This document shows, in pieces, positions 50,483-59,689 of a stretch of DNA of 64,000 bases. Both the position numbers and the translations under genes were made by a program. Each line of letters opens with the position of its first letter. The stretch's first letter is position 1. The notes under the pieces are model-generated. The model was not told where the DNA came from, made no database searches, and was given only the letters and a program-made list of their open reading frames with translations. Source of the stretch: an uncultured Ruminiclostridium sp. (GTDB lineage Bacteria; Bacillota; Clostridia; Oscillospirales; Ruminococcaceae); contig CAKSFR010000006.1 of NCBI GenBank assembly GCA_934454635.1, positions 1 through 64,000 on the forward strand, read 5' to 3'.

Positions 50483-50962
50483 ATGAACAGGGAATTTGAC
50501 GAGATATACCGCCTTTATGTCGGGGACGTCTACCGCTTTCTGCTGAGGCTGTCGGGGGATGCAGGCTTAGCAGAGGAGCTTACTCAGGAAACCATGTTCC
50601 GAGCCTTTAAATCCATAAACAAGTTCGACGGCGGCTGCAAGATCTCCGTCTGGCTTTGTCAGATAGGCAAGAACTGTTTTTACGACCGCTGCCGAAAAGA
50701 CAGCAAGCTTGATTTTTCGGCGGAAATTCCCGAAAAGCCCGCGCCTGTGAATACCGAACTCAGCTTTGAGGACAAGGAAACCGCGAAGCGTATCCACATA
50801 GTCCTGCACGGGTTGGACGAGCCTTATAAAGAGGTTTTTACGCTTCGGGTCTTCGGCGAGCTTTCATATAAGGATATAGGCGAAGTTTTCGGTATGTCGG
50901 AGAACTGGGCGAGGGTGATGTATTACCGCGCTAAAGCGAAAATTATCGAGCGGCTTGAATAG
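50483..50962 (+). CDS. ECF-family RNA polymerase sigma factor
   Basis: A 159-residue sigma-70 group IV factor. Region 2 has YRFLLRLSGDAGLAEELTQETMFRAF; region 4 has LSYKDIGEVFGMSENWARVMYYRAKAKI, the promoter -35 reader. Its likely target is the ECF-type promoter at 49503. The signal is unknown; wall or antimicrobial stress is a usual trigger for this class. Confidence 0.92.
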   Translation: MNREFDEIYRLYVGDVYRFLLRLSGDAGLAEELTQETMFRAFKSINKFDGGCKISVWLCQIGKNCFYDRCRKDSKLDFSAEIPEKPAPVNTELSFEDKETAKRIHIVLHGLDEPYKEVFTLRVFGELSYKDIGEVFGMSENWARVMYYRAKAKIIERLE

Positions 50963-51052
50963 GAACGTCGGCGAAGCAGTGAAGCTATTCCGAATTGTAC
51001 CGGCGGCGCAAATGCTGTGCTTATTATACTCTGCGGCTTCTTGACATAGCAA

Positions 51053-51092
51053 AGCCTCCTATGGTTTCTATCATGCCATAGGAGGTTTTTTA
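51053..51092 (+). terminator. Terminator after the sigma factor gene
   Basis: Perfect stem CCTCCTATGG / CCATAGGAGG, 11-nt loop, followed by TTTTTTAT. Confidence 0.85.
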
Positions 51093-51149
51093 TCATTATG
51101 CAATTTTTATGACGCTGCGCAGACAGCGAGTGTTTTACCCGCTTTGAAA

Positions 51150-52661
51150 TTATTCGACGCGTCCCGCTCTGCTGCTTTCCTTGAGGATTACGTCGTGAGA
51201 GCCGCCCTCTACGATACTCGTTGAGGAAACAAGCGTGAGCTTTGCGTTCTTCTGGAAATCGGGAATATTAAGGCAGCCGCAGTTGCACATTGTCGAGCGA
51301 ACCTTTGAAAGCGAGAGGTTTACGTTATCCTTTAACGTGCCTGCGTAAGGAACATAGCTGTCAACGCCTTCTTCAAACGACAGCTTTTTGTCGCCGCCCA
51401 TATCGTAGCGCTGCCAGTTTCTCGCGCGGTTAGAGCCTTCGCCCCAGTATTCCTTAACGTATGTGCCGTTGAGCATGAGCTTGTTCGTGGGGGATTCGTC
51501 AAAGCGCGAGAAATAGCGTCCGAGCATGAGGAAATCCGCGCCCATGGCAAGCGCAAGCGTCATGTGATAGTCGTGAACGATACCGCCGTCCGAGCAAACG
51601 GGGATATAAATTCCCGTTTCTTCAAAATAACGGTCACGCTCCGCGCAGACCTCGATAAGCGCGGTAGCCTGTCCTCTGCCGATACCCTTCTGTTCTCTTG
51701 TGATACAGATAGAGCCGCCGCCGATACCTACCTTTATAAAGTCCGCGCCGCATTCCGCAAGGAAACGGAAACCGTCCTTGTCAACAACGTTGCCCGCGCC
51801 GACCTTTACCGCGTCGCCGTAGTTCTTTCTGATCCATTCGATAGTCAGCTTCTGCCATTCGCTGTAGCCCTCCGAACTGTCGATACAGAGAACGTCCGCG
51901 CCCGCGTTTACAAGTGCGGGAACACGCTCGGCATAGTCGCGGGTATTGATGCCTGCGCCGACGATATAGCGCTTCTTAGCGTCAAGCAGTTCGTTTTTAT
52001 TTTCCTTGTGGGAATCGTAGTCCTTGCGGAATACGAAATAGAGAAGCTTTCCCGCGTCGTCGATTATCGGCAGAGCGTTAAGCTTGTGATCCCAGATTAT
52101 ATCGTTCGCTTCCTTTAAGGTCGTGCTTGCGGGAGCGGTAATGAGCTTTTCAAAAGGAGTCATAAAGGTCGAAACCTTGGTGTCGGGAGTCATTCTCGAT
52201 ACGCGGTAATCGCGGCTTGTAACAAGTCCGACCAGCTTTGCGTCGGGAGAACCGTCCTCGGTCACCGCCATTGTCGCGTGACCGGTTTTTGCCTTTAATT
52301 CGAGAACGTCCGCGAGGGTCATATCGGGGCTGAGGTTTGAATCGCTCTTTACATAGCCCGCCTTATACGCCTTAACGCGCGCAACCATAGCTGCCTCGTC
52401 CTCCACACTCTGAGAACCGTAAATGAAAGAAATTCCGCCTTCTCTCGCGAGCGCGATCGCCATTTTTTCGCCCGAAACGGACTGCATTATCGCGGAAACA
52501 AGGGGAATATTCATTGTGATAGCGCTTTCTTCGCCTTTTTTGAACTTGACTACGGGAGTTTTAAGCGAAACATTCGCGGGGATACACTGCGAAGAGGAAT
52601 ATCCCGGAACAAGCAGATATTCGCCGAAGGTATGCGAGGGTTCAGAGTAAATAAAAGCCAT
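51150..52661 (-). CDS. guaB: Inosine-5'-monophosphate dehydrogenase
   Basis: It oxidises IMP to XMP in GMP synthesis. 503 residues: TIM barrel with the catalytic cysteine in [19 protein letters not shown], a pair of CBS domains inserted near residues 100-220 ([22 protein letters not shown]), and flap residues near RQYD-like WQRYDMGG. The GIGGGS variant of the usual GIGPGS loop is a known subgroup. A single gene with its own promoter. Confidence 0.95.
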   Translation of the reverse strand: MAFIYSEPSHTFGEYLLVPGYSSSQCIPANVSLKTPVVKFKKGEESAITMNIPLVSAIMQSVSGEKMAIALAREGGISFIYGSQSVEDEAAMVARVKAYKAGYVKSDSNLSPDMTLADVLELKAKTGHATMAVTEDGSPDAKLVGLVTSRDYRVSRMTPDTKVSTFMTPFEKLITAPASTTLKEANDIIWDHKLNALPIIDDAGKLLYFVFRKDYDSHKENKNELLDAKKRYIVGAGINTRDYAERVPALVNAGADVLCIDSSEGYSEWQKLTIEWIRKNYGDAVKVGAGNVVDKDGFRFLAECGADFIKVGIGGGSICITREQKGIGRGQATALIEVCAERDRYFEETGIYIPVCSDGGIVHDYHMTLALAMGADFLMLGRYFSRFDESPTNKLMLNGTYVKEYWGEGSNRARNWQRYDMGGDKKLSFEEGVDSYVPYAGTLKDNVNLSLSKVRSTMCNCGCLNIPDFQKNAKLTLVSSTSIVEGGSHDVILKESSRAGRVE

Positions 52662-52711
52662 TTTTGTTCTCCTTTTCTGTCATAATTCCGTTTTAAAAAA
52701 TGCTTATTACT

Positions 52712-52740
52712 ATTATAACCGCAAACGGAAGCAAAGTCAA
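52712..52740 (-). promoter_or_regulatory. Promoter of guaB
   Basis: On the minus strand: TTGACT (52735-52740), 17 bp, TATAAT (52712-52717). No purine riboswitch: the leader is only about 45 nt. Confidence 0.75.
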
Positions 52741-52758
52741 CCGATTTTGTACATTTTT

Positions 52759-54423
52759 TTATTTTACAGCTGTCGCCGTTTCTTCCGTTTTCATCATAAA
52801 TTCAAGCACCTTATCGGTACTCCAGAAGAAATTTTCTTTCCCGATTTTTTCTTCAAGTCCGCAGCGCGCGAACATCTCCGCGACAGGCGTCTGAACGCAC
52901 GAAAAATATATCTTCTTGCCCTGTACGAGGAGCTTGTCGCACAGCTCGGCGAACGCATTCACGCCCGAAAGGTCGGCGATAGGCATTCCGCGCAGCGAGA
53001 AAATAACATATTCCTCGTTATCGGTTATAACGTCCTCAAGCTTCTGGCTGAGCTTGCTTGCCGTTCCGAAGTAGAGCGGTCCGGTTATGTATGCGACGCG
53101 CGTCGCTTCAAGGCGCTTCATTGCCGCGTTGTCGGCAGTCATGTTTTCGGTATGAACGCCCGTGATGTTTACCGTCATTTCAGAAACCTTAAGAACGAAC
53201 ATGATTACCGAGAACAGAACGCCGATAAGTATCGCTATCGTGAGGTCGAAAATGACCGTCGCAAGCATTGTGATAAGGAACTGGAACATTGCGGTCTTAA
53301 TTTTTCTGCCGAAAATGTCCTTAATGACCGCAAATTCGTTCATTCTCACCGCCGTAACGATAAGCACGCCCGCCAGCGCCGCAAGCGGTATCTCGGACAT
53401 TACCCCGCCGAGCAGGAACATTGAAAGCAGCAGTACTATCGAATGGATAATGCTTACCATACGGGTCTGACCGCCAGCCTTTATCGCTACGCTTGTGCGC
53501 GCGATCGCGGCGGTTGCGGGAACTCCACCGAAAAATGGGATAATCATGTTGCCCAGACCCTGCGCGATAAGCTCTTGGTCGGAGTCGAGCTTTTCGTTTT
53601 TCATGCGACCTGCGCTTGCTCCGCAGAGCAGGCTTTCAATAAGCCCGAGCGCCGCGATGCTGACCGCGGGAAGGATAAGATTATTGATGTGCGCCCAGTC
53701 AACCTGAGATAAATCAAGACGGTTTTCAAGGAAAAGCGTTTTCGGAATTTCGCCTACGACCGAGCAGTCGAACTTGAAAATGAAATTTGCCGCCGTCGCA
53801 AGAATTATTGCGACGAGCGACGAGGGTACGACGCCGTTCCACTTTTTCGGATAGATAAACATGAACAGGATGACCGCCGCGCCGATAATGAACGCTGTCG
53901 GGTTGAAGTGCTGTTCAAGCTGAAAATAGCTGACAAGCTTGTCGATAGTCGATTCTCCCGCAGAGGTAAGCCCCGTTAGGTTATTTATCTGACCGAACGC
54001 AATGATTATCGCGATGCCTGAGGTAAAGCCCGTAATTACAGGCGTCGGGATAAATGAAACTATTCCGCCGAGCTTAAAAATTCCGCATAAAAGGAGGATC
54101 GCGCCCGAAATAAAGCAGGCGATGAACACGCCGTTAAGACCGTACTGCGCGACGAGGGAAATGAGTATTGCCGACATTGCGCCCGTCGGACCCGAAATCT
54201 GATAGGAAGCGCCCGAGAAAACGCCCATAATGATGCCCGCGAGGAGCGCGGTCACAAGTCCTGCGGCAGCGTCCGCGCCGCTTGAAACGCCAAACGCAAG
54301 CGCGAGGGGAAGAGCTACCGCCGCGACGGTAACGCCAGCGAGCAGGTCCTTTCCGAATTTCTTTCCGTTATAGCCCGAAAACTCGGTTTTCAGGCGGCCG
54401 ACATACCTTTTTACAAGATTCAT
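52759..54423 (-). CDS. SulP family anion transporter with STAS domain
   Basis: A 554-residue permease. About twelve membrane helices with ISGPTGAMSAILISL and GTNITASFFGGVPATAAIARTS-like segments (here GNMIIPFFGGVPATAAIART) typical of SulP, then a cytoplasmic STAS domain (YVIFSLRGMPIADLSGVNAF). Substrate could be sulfate, bicarbonate or dicarboxylate. ATG 54423 has AAAGGACAAAAGAAG upstream; the in-frame extension to 54510 overlaps the promoter. Confidence 0.9.
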   Translation of the reverse strand: MNLVKRYVGRLKTEFSGYNGKKFGKDLLAGVTVAAVALPLALAFGVSSGADAAAGLVTALLAGIIMGVFSGASYQISGPTGAMSAILISLVAQYGLNGVFIACFISGAILLLCGIFKLGGIVSFIPTPVITGFTSGIAIIIAFGQINNLTGLTSAGESTIDKLVSYFQLEQHFNPTAFIIGAAVILFMFIYPKKWNGVVPSSLVAIILATAANFIFKFDCSVVGEIPKTLFLENRLDLSQVDWAHINNLILPAVSIAALGLIESLLCGASAGRMKNEKLDSDQELIAQGLGNMIIPFFGGVPATAAIARTSVAIKAGGQTRMVSIIHSIVLLLSMFLLGGVMSEIPLAALAGVLIVTAVRMNEFAVIKDIFGRKIKTAMFQFLITMLATVIFDLTIAILIGVLFSVIMFVLKVSEMTVNITGVHTENMTADNAAMKRLEATRVAYITGPLYFGTASKLSQKLEDVITDNEEYVIFSLRGMPIADLSGVNAFAELCDKLLVQGKKIYFSCVQTPVAEMFARCGLEEKIGKENFFWSTDKVLEFMMKTEETATAVK

Positions 54424-54481
54424 TCTTCTTTTGTCCTTTTCTTTTTTGATAAAATTTTCACCTTTTTGACACGATAGTTTT

Positions 54482-54510
54482 ATTTTACGCCCTCCGCCGC
54501 TTTTTGGCAA
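54482..54510 (-). promoter_or_regulatory. Promoter of the SulP gene
   Basis: On the minus strand: TTGCCA (54505-54510), 17 bp, TAAAAT (54482-54487). Confidence 0.65.
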
Positions 54511-54582
54511 TGTACATTATGGGGAATTTGCGCGCCGTTGTCGGTTGAATACTGGTATATTTCACTATCGGCGTCGGCGCTC

Positions 54583-54611
54583 TTGATTTTTGACGAAAAA
54601 TGTGGTATATT
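54583..54611 (+). promoter_or_regulatory. Promoter of the MBL-fold hydrolase gene
   Basis: TTGATT 54583-54588, 17 bp, TATATT 54606-54611. Confidence 0.65.
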
Positions 54612-54646
54612 AAATTCAGCAAAATATAAAAAAGGAGCAGCCGCCA

Positions 54647-55288
54647 ATGCCTGAAATAAAAACGCTTACGCTTCCGCCGCTCGGAACGAACTGCTATCTG
54701 GTAAAAACCGCAGAAAACAGCGGGGTTGTCGTTGATCCGGCTTCCGAAGCGCAGGAAATTCTCGACGCCGCAGAGAAATTCGGAATGAAAATAAAAAAAA
54801 TACTGCTAACGCACGGACATTTCGACCACACGGGCGCAGTAAACGAAATCAGGAAAAGCGAAAACGCGCCCGTTTATATCCACGCTGCGGACGAGCCGCT
54901 GCTGCACGACTCCGACAAGGCGCTCGCATATTTCTGCCCGTCGATGCCGTTTGAAGAAAAGAACGCCGACGTGCTGCTCGGCGACGGCGATGAAATTGAA
55001 CAGGACGGCGTTATTTTCAAGGTTCTCCATACGCCCGGACACACTGCGGGCAGCGTATGCTTTCTCGTTGATAATCCCGGCGGGCTTAAAATAATGCTGG
55101 CGGGAGATACTATATTTAAAGACTCCATAGGCAGGAGCGACGGATATTCGGGCGATTATATCGTTCAGCGGGAAACGCTCGAAAAGCTTAAGGCTCTGCC
55201 GGACGACTACCTTATTTTAAGCGGACACGGCGAGTCCACAACGCTTCGCACCGAGAAAAAATTCAACCCGTTCATTGCGGATTTTTAA
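54647..55288 (+). CDS. Metallo-beta-lactamase fold hydrolase (glyoxalase II-like)
   Basis: A 213-residue zinc hydrolase. The metal motif THGHFDHTGA, then HTPGHTAGSVCF, LAGDTIFKDSIGR and the final SGHGE are in family order. Related proteins hydrolyse thioesters such as S-lactoylglutathione analogues; the true substrate here is unknown. Start with AAAGGAGCAGCCGCC upstream. Confidence 0.88.
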   Translation: MPEIKTLTLPPLGTNCYLVKTAENSGVVVDPASEAQEILDAAEKFGMKIKKILLTHGHFDHTGAVNEIRKSENAPVYIHAADEPLLHDSDKALAYFCPSMPFEEKNADVLLGDGDEIEQDGVIFKVLHTPGHTAGSVCFLVDNPGGLKIMLAGDTIFKDSIGRSDGYSGDYIVQRETLEKLKALPDDYLILSGHGESTTLRTEKKFNPFIADF

Positions 55289-55470
55289 TCAGCGATTTCC
55301 AATATTTTCCGTAAAAATAAACCGCCTGTAACTGCAATTTCGAGCATAATTTGCTTTTCATATCCGCGCGCCGAATGAGAACAATATAAACGGACGAAAA
55401 AGTCCGATTTATGTGAAATCATACGGGGCGCGGATTTTTGCGCTCTTTATAAAAAGGAAGGAGAAGCAGC

Positions 55471-55896
55471 ATGAAGAAAATTGCAGGCTTAATCGCTGCC
55501 CTTTCCTGCGCGTCGGCACTTGCCGTCGGCGCGGGAGCACAGGGCATTGTAAACGATGTAATTGACGGCGCCGAAAATATCGTTGACGACGCAGGAACAG
55601 CGGTCGAGGATATTGTCGGCGGAGGTTCGGACAGAAACAACGGCTCGACTATCGGAAGCAGTTCAAACGACAACAACAATATAACCGATAACACCGACGA
55701 CGATGATATTCCCGACGAAATCGAGGACGACGCAGGAAAGGACGAGAACTTCGTACCTCCTACGACAGCCGAAAAGGATCCCAACCCCTCGACGGGCGTA
55801 GGCGTACCTTTCCTGACGGCGGGACTTGTCCTCACCGGAGCAGCGGGCGTAGCTTATTTTTCGCGCAAAAGAAACGAGGATAACCTCACCAAGTAA
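55471..55896 (+). CDS. Secreted, sortase-anchored surface protein with NPSTG signal
   Basis: A 141-residue protein. Signal peptide residues 1-24 (KKIAGLIAALSCASALAVGAGA), then a short acidic, Asn/Asp/Ser-rich stalk, then NPSTG, a hydrophobic helix and the basic tail SRKRNEDNLTK: a classic wall-sorting layout with NPxTG in place of LPxTG. The stalk is too short for an enzyme domain, so it may be a spacer or minor wall peptide. GGAAGGAG site. A 102-bp repeat element begins four bases after its stop codon. Confidence 0.8.
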   Translation: MKKIAGLIAALSCASALAVGAGAQGIVNDVIDGAENIVDDAGTAVEDIVGGGSDRNNGSTIGSSSNDNNNITDNTDDDDIPDEIEDDAGKDENFVPPTTAEKDPNPSTGVGVPFLTAGLVLTGAAGVAYFSRKRNEDNLTK

Positions 55897-55900
55897 CGTA

Positions 55901-56002
55901 ATACTAAGCACCAATAAAATCATAGATAAAAATTCCGGTATAATCCATATATGCAAAGATTACACCCGTTTTTTTTAACAGTTTTTAATTGGTGCTGAGT
56001 AT
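55901..56002 (+). repeat. 102-bp dispersed inverted-repeat element, copy 2
   Basis: Starts ATACTAAGCACCAATAAAA and ends TTTTAATTGGTGCTGAGTAT. Same length as copy 1 and the same terminal inverted repeats; the centre is more diverged. It lies immediately 3' of the NPSTG protein gene and may act as its terminator, with the T-tract TTTTTTTT inside it. Confidence 0.8.
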
Positions 56003-56081
56003 AAAATAAACGAATAAAGAGCAAACGTCCGAGGCATAGCCGCCGCAGGCTGACCAAAAATAAAAGGGACAAAAGGCTCAG

Positions 56082-56115
56082 AGAACGCTCGAAGAAATTT
56101 CGGGCGTTCTTTTTT
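56082..56115 (+). terminator. Terminator-like hairpin before the tRNA promoter
   Basis: Stem AGAACGC ... GCGTTCT with inner CGAA/TTCG pairing, followed by TTTTT. The stretch 56003-56250 otherwise shows no gene. Confidence 0.6.
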
Positions 56116-56196
56116 GTGCATTGTGCCCGCAAATTTCAAGAAAGCGGCAAAAAATATGTCCGCAACGGTAAATTTGAAAAAATTTTCCGAAAACGC

Positions 56197-56225
56197 TTGA
56201 CAAATACATAAACAGGTGTTATAAT
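56197..56225 (+). promoter_or_regulatory. Promoter of the tRNA cluster
   Basis: TTGACA 56197-56202, 17 bp, TATAAT 56220-56225. Confidence 0.85.
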
Positions 56226-56250
56226 AATAAGGCGTTAAAACAGAATATCT

Positions 56251-56324
56251 GCGGGTGTAGTTCAATGGTAGAATGTCAGCCTTCCAAGCTGAACACGTGG
56301 GTTCGATTCCCATCACCCGCTCCA
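56251..56324 (+). tRNA. tRNA-Gly (TCC)
   Basis: 74 nt, acceptor GCGGGTG / CACCCGC, anticodon TCC at 56283-56285 in loop CTTCCAA, T-loop GGTTCGATTCC, encoded CCA. Confidence 0.97.
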
Positions 56325-56367
56325 TCGGCTCTTATCTTAACGGACAAGCGCCGATTACCTGTTTTGT

Positions 56368-56444
<77 letters not shown>

Positions 56445-56453
56445 ACAGGTTAT

Positions 56454-56532
56454 GGTGGGATTAGCGTAGCTGGTCTAACGCGTCAGTTTGTGGCACTGAA
56501 GATCGTGGGTTCGAATCCCACATTCCACCCCA
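56454..56532 (+). tRNA. tRNA-His (GTG)
   Basis: Acceptor GTGGGAT / ATTCCAC with the His-specific extra G at 56454 opposite C73. Anticodon GTG at 56490-56492. Encoded CCA. Confidence 0.97.
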
Positions 56533-56533
56533 C

Positions 56534-56569
56534 TAAAGCCCGATTTTATGTCGGGCTTTTTATTTTTTT
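56534..56569 (+). terminator. Terminator of the tRNA cluster
   Basis: Stem AAAGCCCGA / TCGGGCTTT with loop TTTTATG, then TTATTTTTTT. It ends 7 bases before the AGGAGG site of the next gene. Confidence 0.85.
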
Positions 56570-56586
56570 CATTCAGGAGGAAAAAT

Positions 56587-57219
56587 ATGGGACCCGATCC
56601 GAACCGCGCTTTCCCTAATTCTAACATTCCAAGCCTGTGCTTCATAAAAAATGTAATAAAAAATCCTAATATTATCGTAGGCGATTACACCTACTACGAC
56701 GATCCCCACGGGGCGGAGAATTTTGAAAAACACGTCACACACCACTACGATTTTATCGGCGACAGGCTTATTATCGGCAAGTTCTGCGCTATCGCAAAGG
56801 GCGTTGAGTTCATCATGAACGGCGCGAATCACCGAATAAATTCCGTCACTACTTACCCGTTCAACATTCTTGGCGGTGGCTGGGAAAAATCTGCACCGCG
56901 TATCGACGAACTGCCTCTCAAAGGCGATACGGTAATCGGAAACGACGTGTGGATAGGGCAGAATGTGACGTTCTTACCCGGAGTTCACATAGGCGACGGC
57001 TGCATAATCGGCGCAAACTCCGTCGTTGCAAGGGACATTCCTCCGTTTTCGGTCGCTGTCGGCAACCCGTGCGAGGTAAAACGGAAACGCTTTGACGACG
57101 AGCTTATCAAATATCTGCTTGAGCTGAAGTGGTGGGACAAAAGCCCCGACTGGATATTCAAAAACATGGACGCGCTTTGCAGCGGCGATCTGTCGCTGAT
57201 AAGGAACGTTACGGAGTGA
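56587..57219 (+). CDS. Vat-family xenobiotic (streptogramin A-like) acetyltransferase
   Basis: A 210-residue left-handed beta-helix acyltransferase. MGPDPNRAFP at the start, GDYTYYDDPHGAENFEKHV, the catalytic histidine region MNGANHR, GDTVIGNDVWIGQNV and WWDKSPDWI at the end follow the plan of VatD and related streptogramin A acetyltransferases, with nearly the same length (about 209). Chromosomal Xat homologues without proven resistance are common, so activity is uncertain. AGGAGG 6 bases upstream. It follows the tRNA terminator with no clear promoter of its own, so read-through may drive it. Confidence 0.88.
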   Translation: MGPDPNRAFPNSNIPSLCFIKNVIKNPNIIVGDYTYYDDPHGAENFEKHVTHHYDFIGDRLIIGKFCAIAKGVEFIMNGANHRINSVTTYPFNILGGGWEKSAPRIDELPLKGDTVIGNDVWIGQNVTFLPGVHIGDGCIIGANSVVARDIPPFSVAVGNPCEVKRKRFDDELIKYLLELKWWDKSPDWIFKNMDALCSGDLSLIRNVTE

Positions 57220-57311
57220 AAAGAAATGTGCGCTGACGCTTTTAAATTATCATTATCATGATATTTTCGGCTCTGCAAGTCAATCTTTTCCGCAAAAAAA
57301 GAAAAAAATAC

Positions 57312-57339
57312 TTGACATTCCGCACAAACGTGTTATAAT
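57312..57339 (+). promoter_or_regulatory. Promoter of htpG
   Basis: TTGACA 57312-57317, 16 bp, TATAAT 57334-57339, directly upstream of the CIRCE operator. Confidence 0.85.
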
Positions 57340-57343
57340 ATAT

Positions 57344-57370
57344 TTAGCACTCGGACAGAAAGAGTGCTAA
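57344..57370 (+). promoter_or_regulatory. CIRCE operator (HrcA site)
   Basis: TTAGCACTC, nine bases, GAGTGCTAA: a perfect match to the HrcA-binding inverted repeat. It overlaps the expected transcription start of htpG. Confidence 0.96.
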
Positions 57371-57405
57371 ATATAAGAAAAAATTAACGGAAAGGTCTGA
57401 TAACA

Positions 57406-59295
57406 ATGGCAAAGAAACAATTCAAAGCTGAATCCAAGCGTCTGCTTGATATGATGATTCATTCAATTTATACACACAAGGAGATATTCCTGCGCGAGCT
57501 TATCTCAAACGCAAGCGACGCTATGGACAAGCTGTATTTCAAGTCCATGCAGGAAAATCTGGGACTGACGAGAGATAATTTTGAGATTTTTCTCGCCGTA
57601 GATAAGGAAAAGCGTACCCTTACCATAAAGGATAACGGTATTGGCATGGACAAGGAGGAGCTTGAAAACAACCTCGGCGTTATCGCGCAGTCGGGTTCAT
57701 TCAAGTTCAAGCAGGAAAACACCGATACGGACAAGGACGAGGTTGACGTTATCGGACAGTTTGGCGTAGGCTTTTATTCCGCGTTCATGGTAGCCAAAAA
57801 CGTTACCGTGGTTACAAAGAAATACGGCAGCGAACAGGCTTACCGCTGGGAGTCCGAGGGCGTTGACGGATACACGATAACCGAGTGTGAAAAGGACGGC
57901 TACGGCACGGAAATTACGCTTCAAATAAAGGACAACACCGACGACGAGGATTATGACGATTTCATCGCCGAATATAAGATCCGCGGACTTGTAAAAAAAT
58001 ATTCCGACTATATCCGCTATCCGATAAAAATGCTTTGTTCGCATTCGCACCTCAAAGAGGGCACCGAGGACGAATATGAAACGCACACCGAAATCGAAAC
58101 GCTCAACAGCATGATTCCGATTTGGAAAAAGAGCAAGAGCGAGCTTACCGACGAGCAGTACAACGAGTTCTATAAAGAAAAATTTATGGATTACGTTGAC
58201 CCGATCGCACATATTCACTCAAAGACGGAGGGTACGGCGACGTACAGCGCGCTGCTGTTTATTCCCGCAAAAGCGCCTTTCGACTATTACACAAAGGAAT
58301 ATGAAAAGGGCTTGCAGCTTTATTCGAGCGGCGTTCTTATCATGGACAAGTGCTCCGACCTGCTTCCCGATTATTTCAGCTTTGTGAAAGGTCTTGTGGA
58401 CAGCGAGGATTTATCGCTGAACATTTCGCGTGAAATGCTTCAGCACGACCGTCAGCTAAAGCTTATCGAAAAGAGCATCGAAAGAACGATCAAGAACGAG
58501 CTGAAGAAAATGCTCACGAATGACCGCGAAAAGTACGAGGAGTTCTGGAAGAACTTCGGTTTGCAGATAAAATTCGGTCTTTATAACAGCTACGGAATGA
58601 ACAAAGATTTGCTGAAAGACCTGCTTATGTTCTATTCATCTGCGGAAAAGAAGCTTGTTACGCTTGAAGAATATGTAACGAGAATGAAGGAAGACCAGAA
58701 GATCATCTACTTTGCGAGCGGCGAGAGCATTGCGAAGATCGATACGCTTCCGCAGACCGAAATGCTGAAGGAAAAAGGCTACGAAATTCTTTATCTCACC
58801 GACAGCGTTGATGAATTTGCGCTTCAGATGCTTGTAGACTACGACGGTAAGGAGTTCAAGTCGGTTCAGTCGAGCGACGTTGACTTTGAAACCGATGAGG
58901 AAAAAGCGGAGAAAAAAGAAAAGGCTGAACAGAACAGCGATCTGCTTGCGGAAATGAAAAAAGCTCTTGACGGAAAGGTTGCGGACGTGCGGCTTTCGTC
59001 GCGGCTGCGTTCTCACCCTGTCTGCCTCACCAGCGACAGCGCGGTTTCGCTTGAAATGGAAAAGGTTCTCGGCGCAATGCCCGACAACGGTATGCACAAG
59101 CCGAAAGCGGACAAGGTGCTTGAAATCAACGCAAATCACCCGATTTTCGAGAAGCTGCGTTTCCTTTGCGACAACGACAAGGCGAAGCTTGCAATATATG
59201 CCGAGATTCTCTACGATCAGGCTATGCTTATCGAGGGAATGGCAATCGAGGATCCCGTTGAGTACTGCAACAAGGTTTGCGGACTTATGGCGTGA
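57406..59295 (+). CDS. htpG: Chaperone HtpG (Hsp90)
   Basis: A 629-residue Hsp90. The GHKL ATP site carries [26 protein letters not shown] and [13 protein letters not shown]; middle-domain NISREMLQ with the catalytic arginine; a C-terminal dimer domain. Normal length. The perfect CIRCE upstream puts it in the HrcA regulon with groESL and dnaK. Confidence 0.98.
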   Translation: MAKKQFKAESKRLLDMMIHSIYTHKEIFLRELISNASDAMDKLYFKSMQENLGLTRDNFEIFLAVDKEKRTLTIKDNGIGMDKEELENNLGVIAQSGSFKFKQENTDTDKDEVDVIGQFGVGFYSAFMVAKNVTVVTKKYGSEQAYRWESEGVDGYTITECEKDGYGTEITLQIKDNTDDEDYDDFIAEYKIRGLVKKYSDYIRYPIKMLCSHSHLKEGTEDEYETHTEIETLNSMIPIWKKSKSELTDEQYNEFYKEKFMDYVDPIAHIHSKTEGTATYSALLFIPAKAPFDYYTKEYEKGLQLYSSGVLIMDKCSDLLPDYFSFVKGLVDSEDLSLNISREMLQHDRQLKLIEKSIERTIKNELKKMLTNDREKYEEFWKNFGLQIKFGLYNSYGMNKDLLKDLLMFYSSAEKKLVTLEEYVTRMKEDQKIIYFASGESIAKIDTLPQTEMLKEKGYEILYLTDSVDEFALQMLVDYDGKEFKSVQSSDVDFETDEEKAEKKEKAEQNSDLLAEMKKALDGKVADVRLSSRLRSHPVCLTSDSAVSLEMEKVLGAMPDNGMHKPKADKVLEINANHPIFEKLRFLCDNDKAKLAIYAEILYDQAMLIEGMAIEDPVEYCNKVCGLMA

Positions 59296-59315
59296 TTGGA
59301 CAATGGAATTGAACA

Positions 59316-59353
59316 GCAAAAGCGGCGGTGGCATAAGCCACCGCCGCTTTTGC
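59316..59353 (+). terminator. Hairpin after htpG
   Basis: Perfect 17-bp stem from GCAAAAGCGGCGG... to its complement with loop ATAA. The T-tract is only four bases and lies within the stem. It likely ends the htpG transcript. Confidence 0.75.
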
Positions 59354-59367
59354 GTGCAGGGGGGAGC

Positions 59368-59665
59368 GGGGCGGCGCCCGCCGCTTGTTCGGGCTTTGCC
59401 CGAACAAGCGGGCAGCGCGGCGAAGCCGCGCTGCGGCGCATTCCCGCCGTAGGCGGGAATGCGTGCGGGCGCCGCCCCCTCGCGAGTTTAGCCGGACATT
59501 ACAAAAGCGAACCGAATCGAACATAGCAGGTACACCAAAGCGCGCCCCTCGTGAAGAACCTCGCTCCGCTCGGCTCTTCGTCGTCGCGCGCCGCGGCTTT
59601 CAAATTCTCCGTTTTCCCCGAAATGCCGGCAAAACGCCGCGCCTGCGGGATAGTGCTTCCCGCGT
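59368..59665 (-). repeat. GC-rich composite repeat, locus D (minus orientation)
   Basis: Read on the minus strand: GCACTATC and GCGGCGTTTTGCCG box (59655-59626), GAAAGCCGCGG (59604), nested hairpin with GCGCGC ends (59540-59545, 59586-59591) and GAAGA / TCTTC middle, then the cloverleaf at 59368-59478. Outer stem GGGGCGGCGCCCGC / GCGGGCGCCGCCCC (14 bp); arms GCTTGTTCGGGC (12-13), GCAGCGCGGC (10) and CGCATTCCCGCC (12), all perfect. Between convergent htpG and amidohydrolase genes. Confidence 0.85.
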
Positions 59666-59689
59666 CATGCGGCTCGCCATGCTCGCCGC

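Noticed and set aside
52662-52711. Purine riboswitch before guaB
   Set aside because: The leader is too short and lacks the conserved three-way junction.
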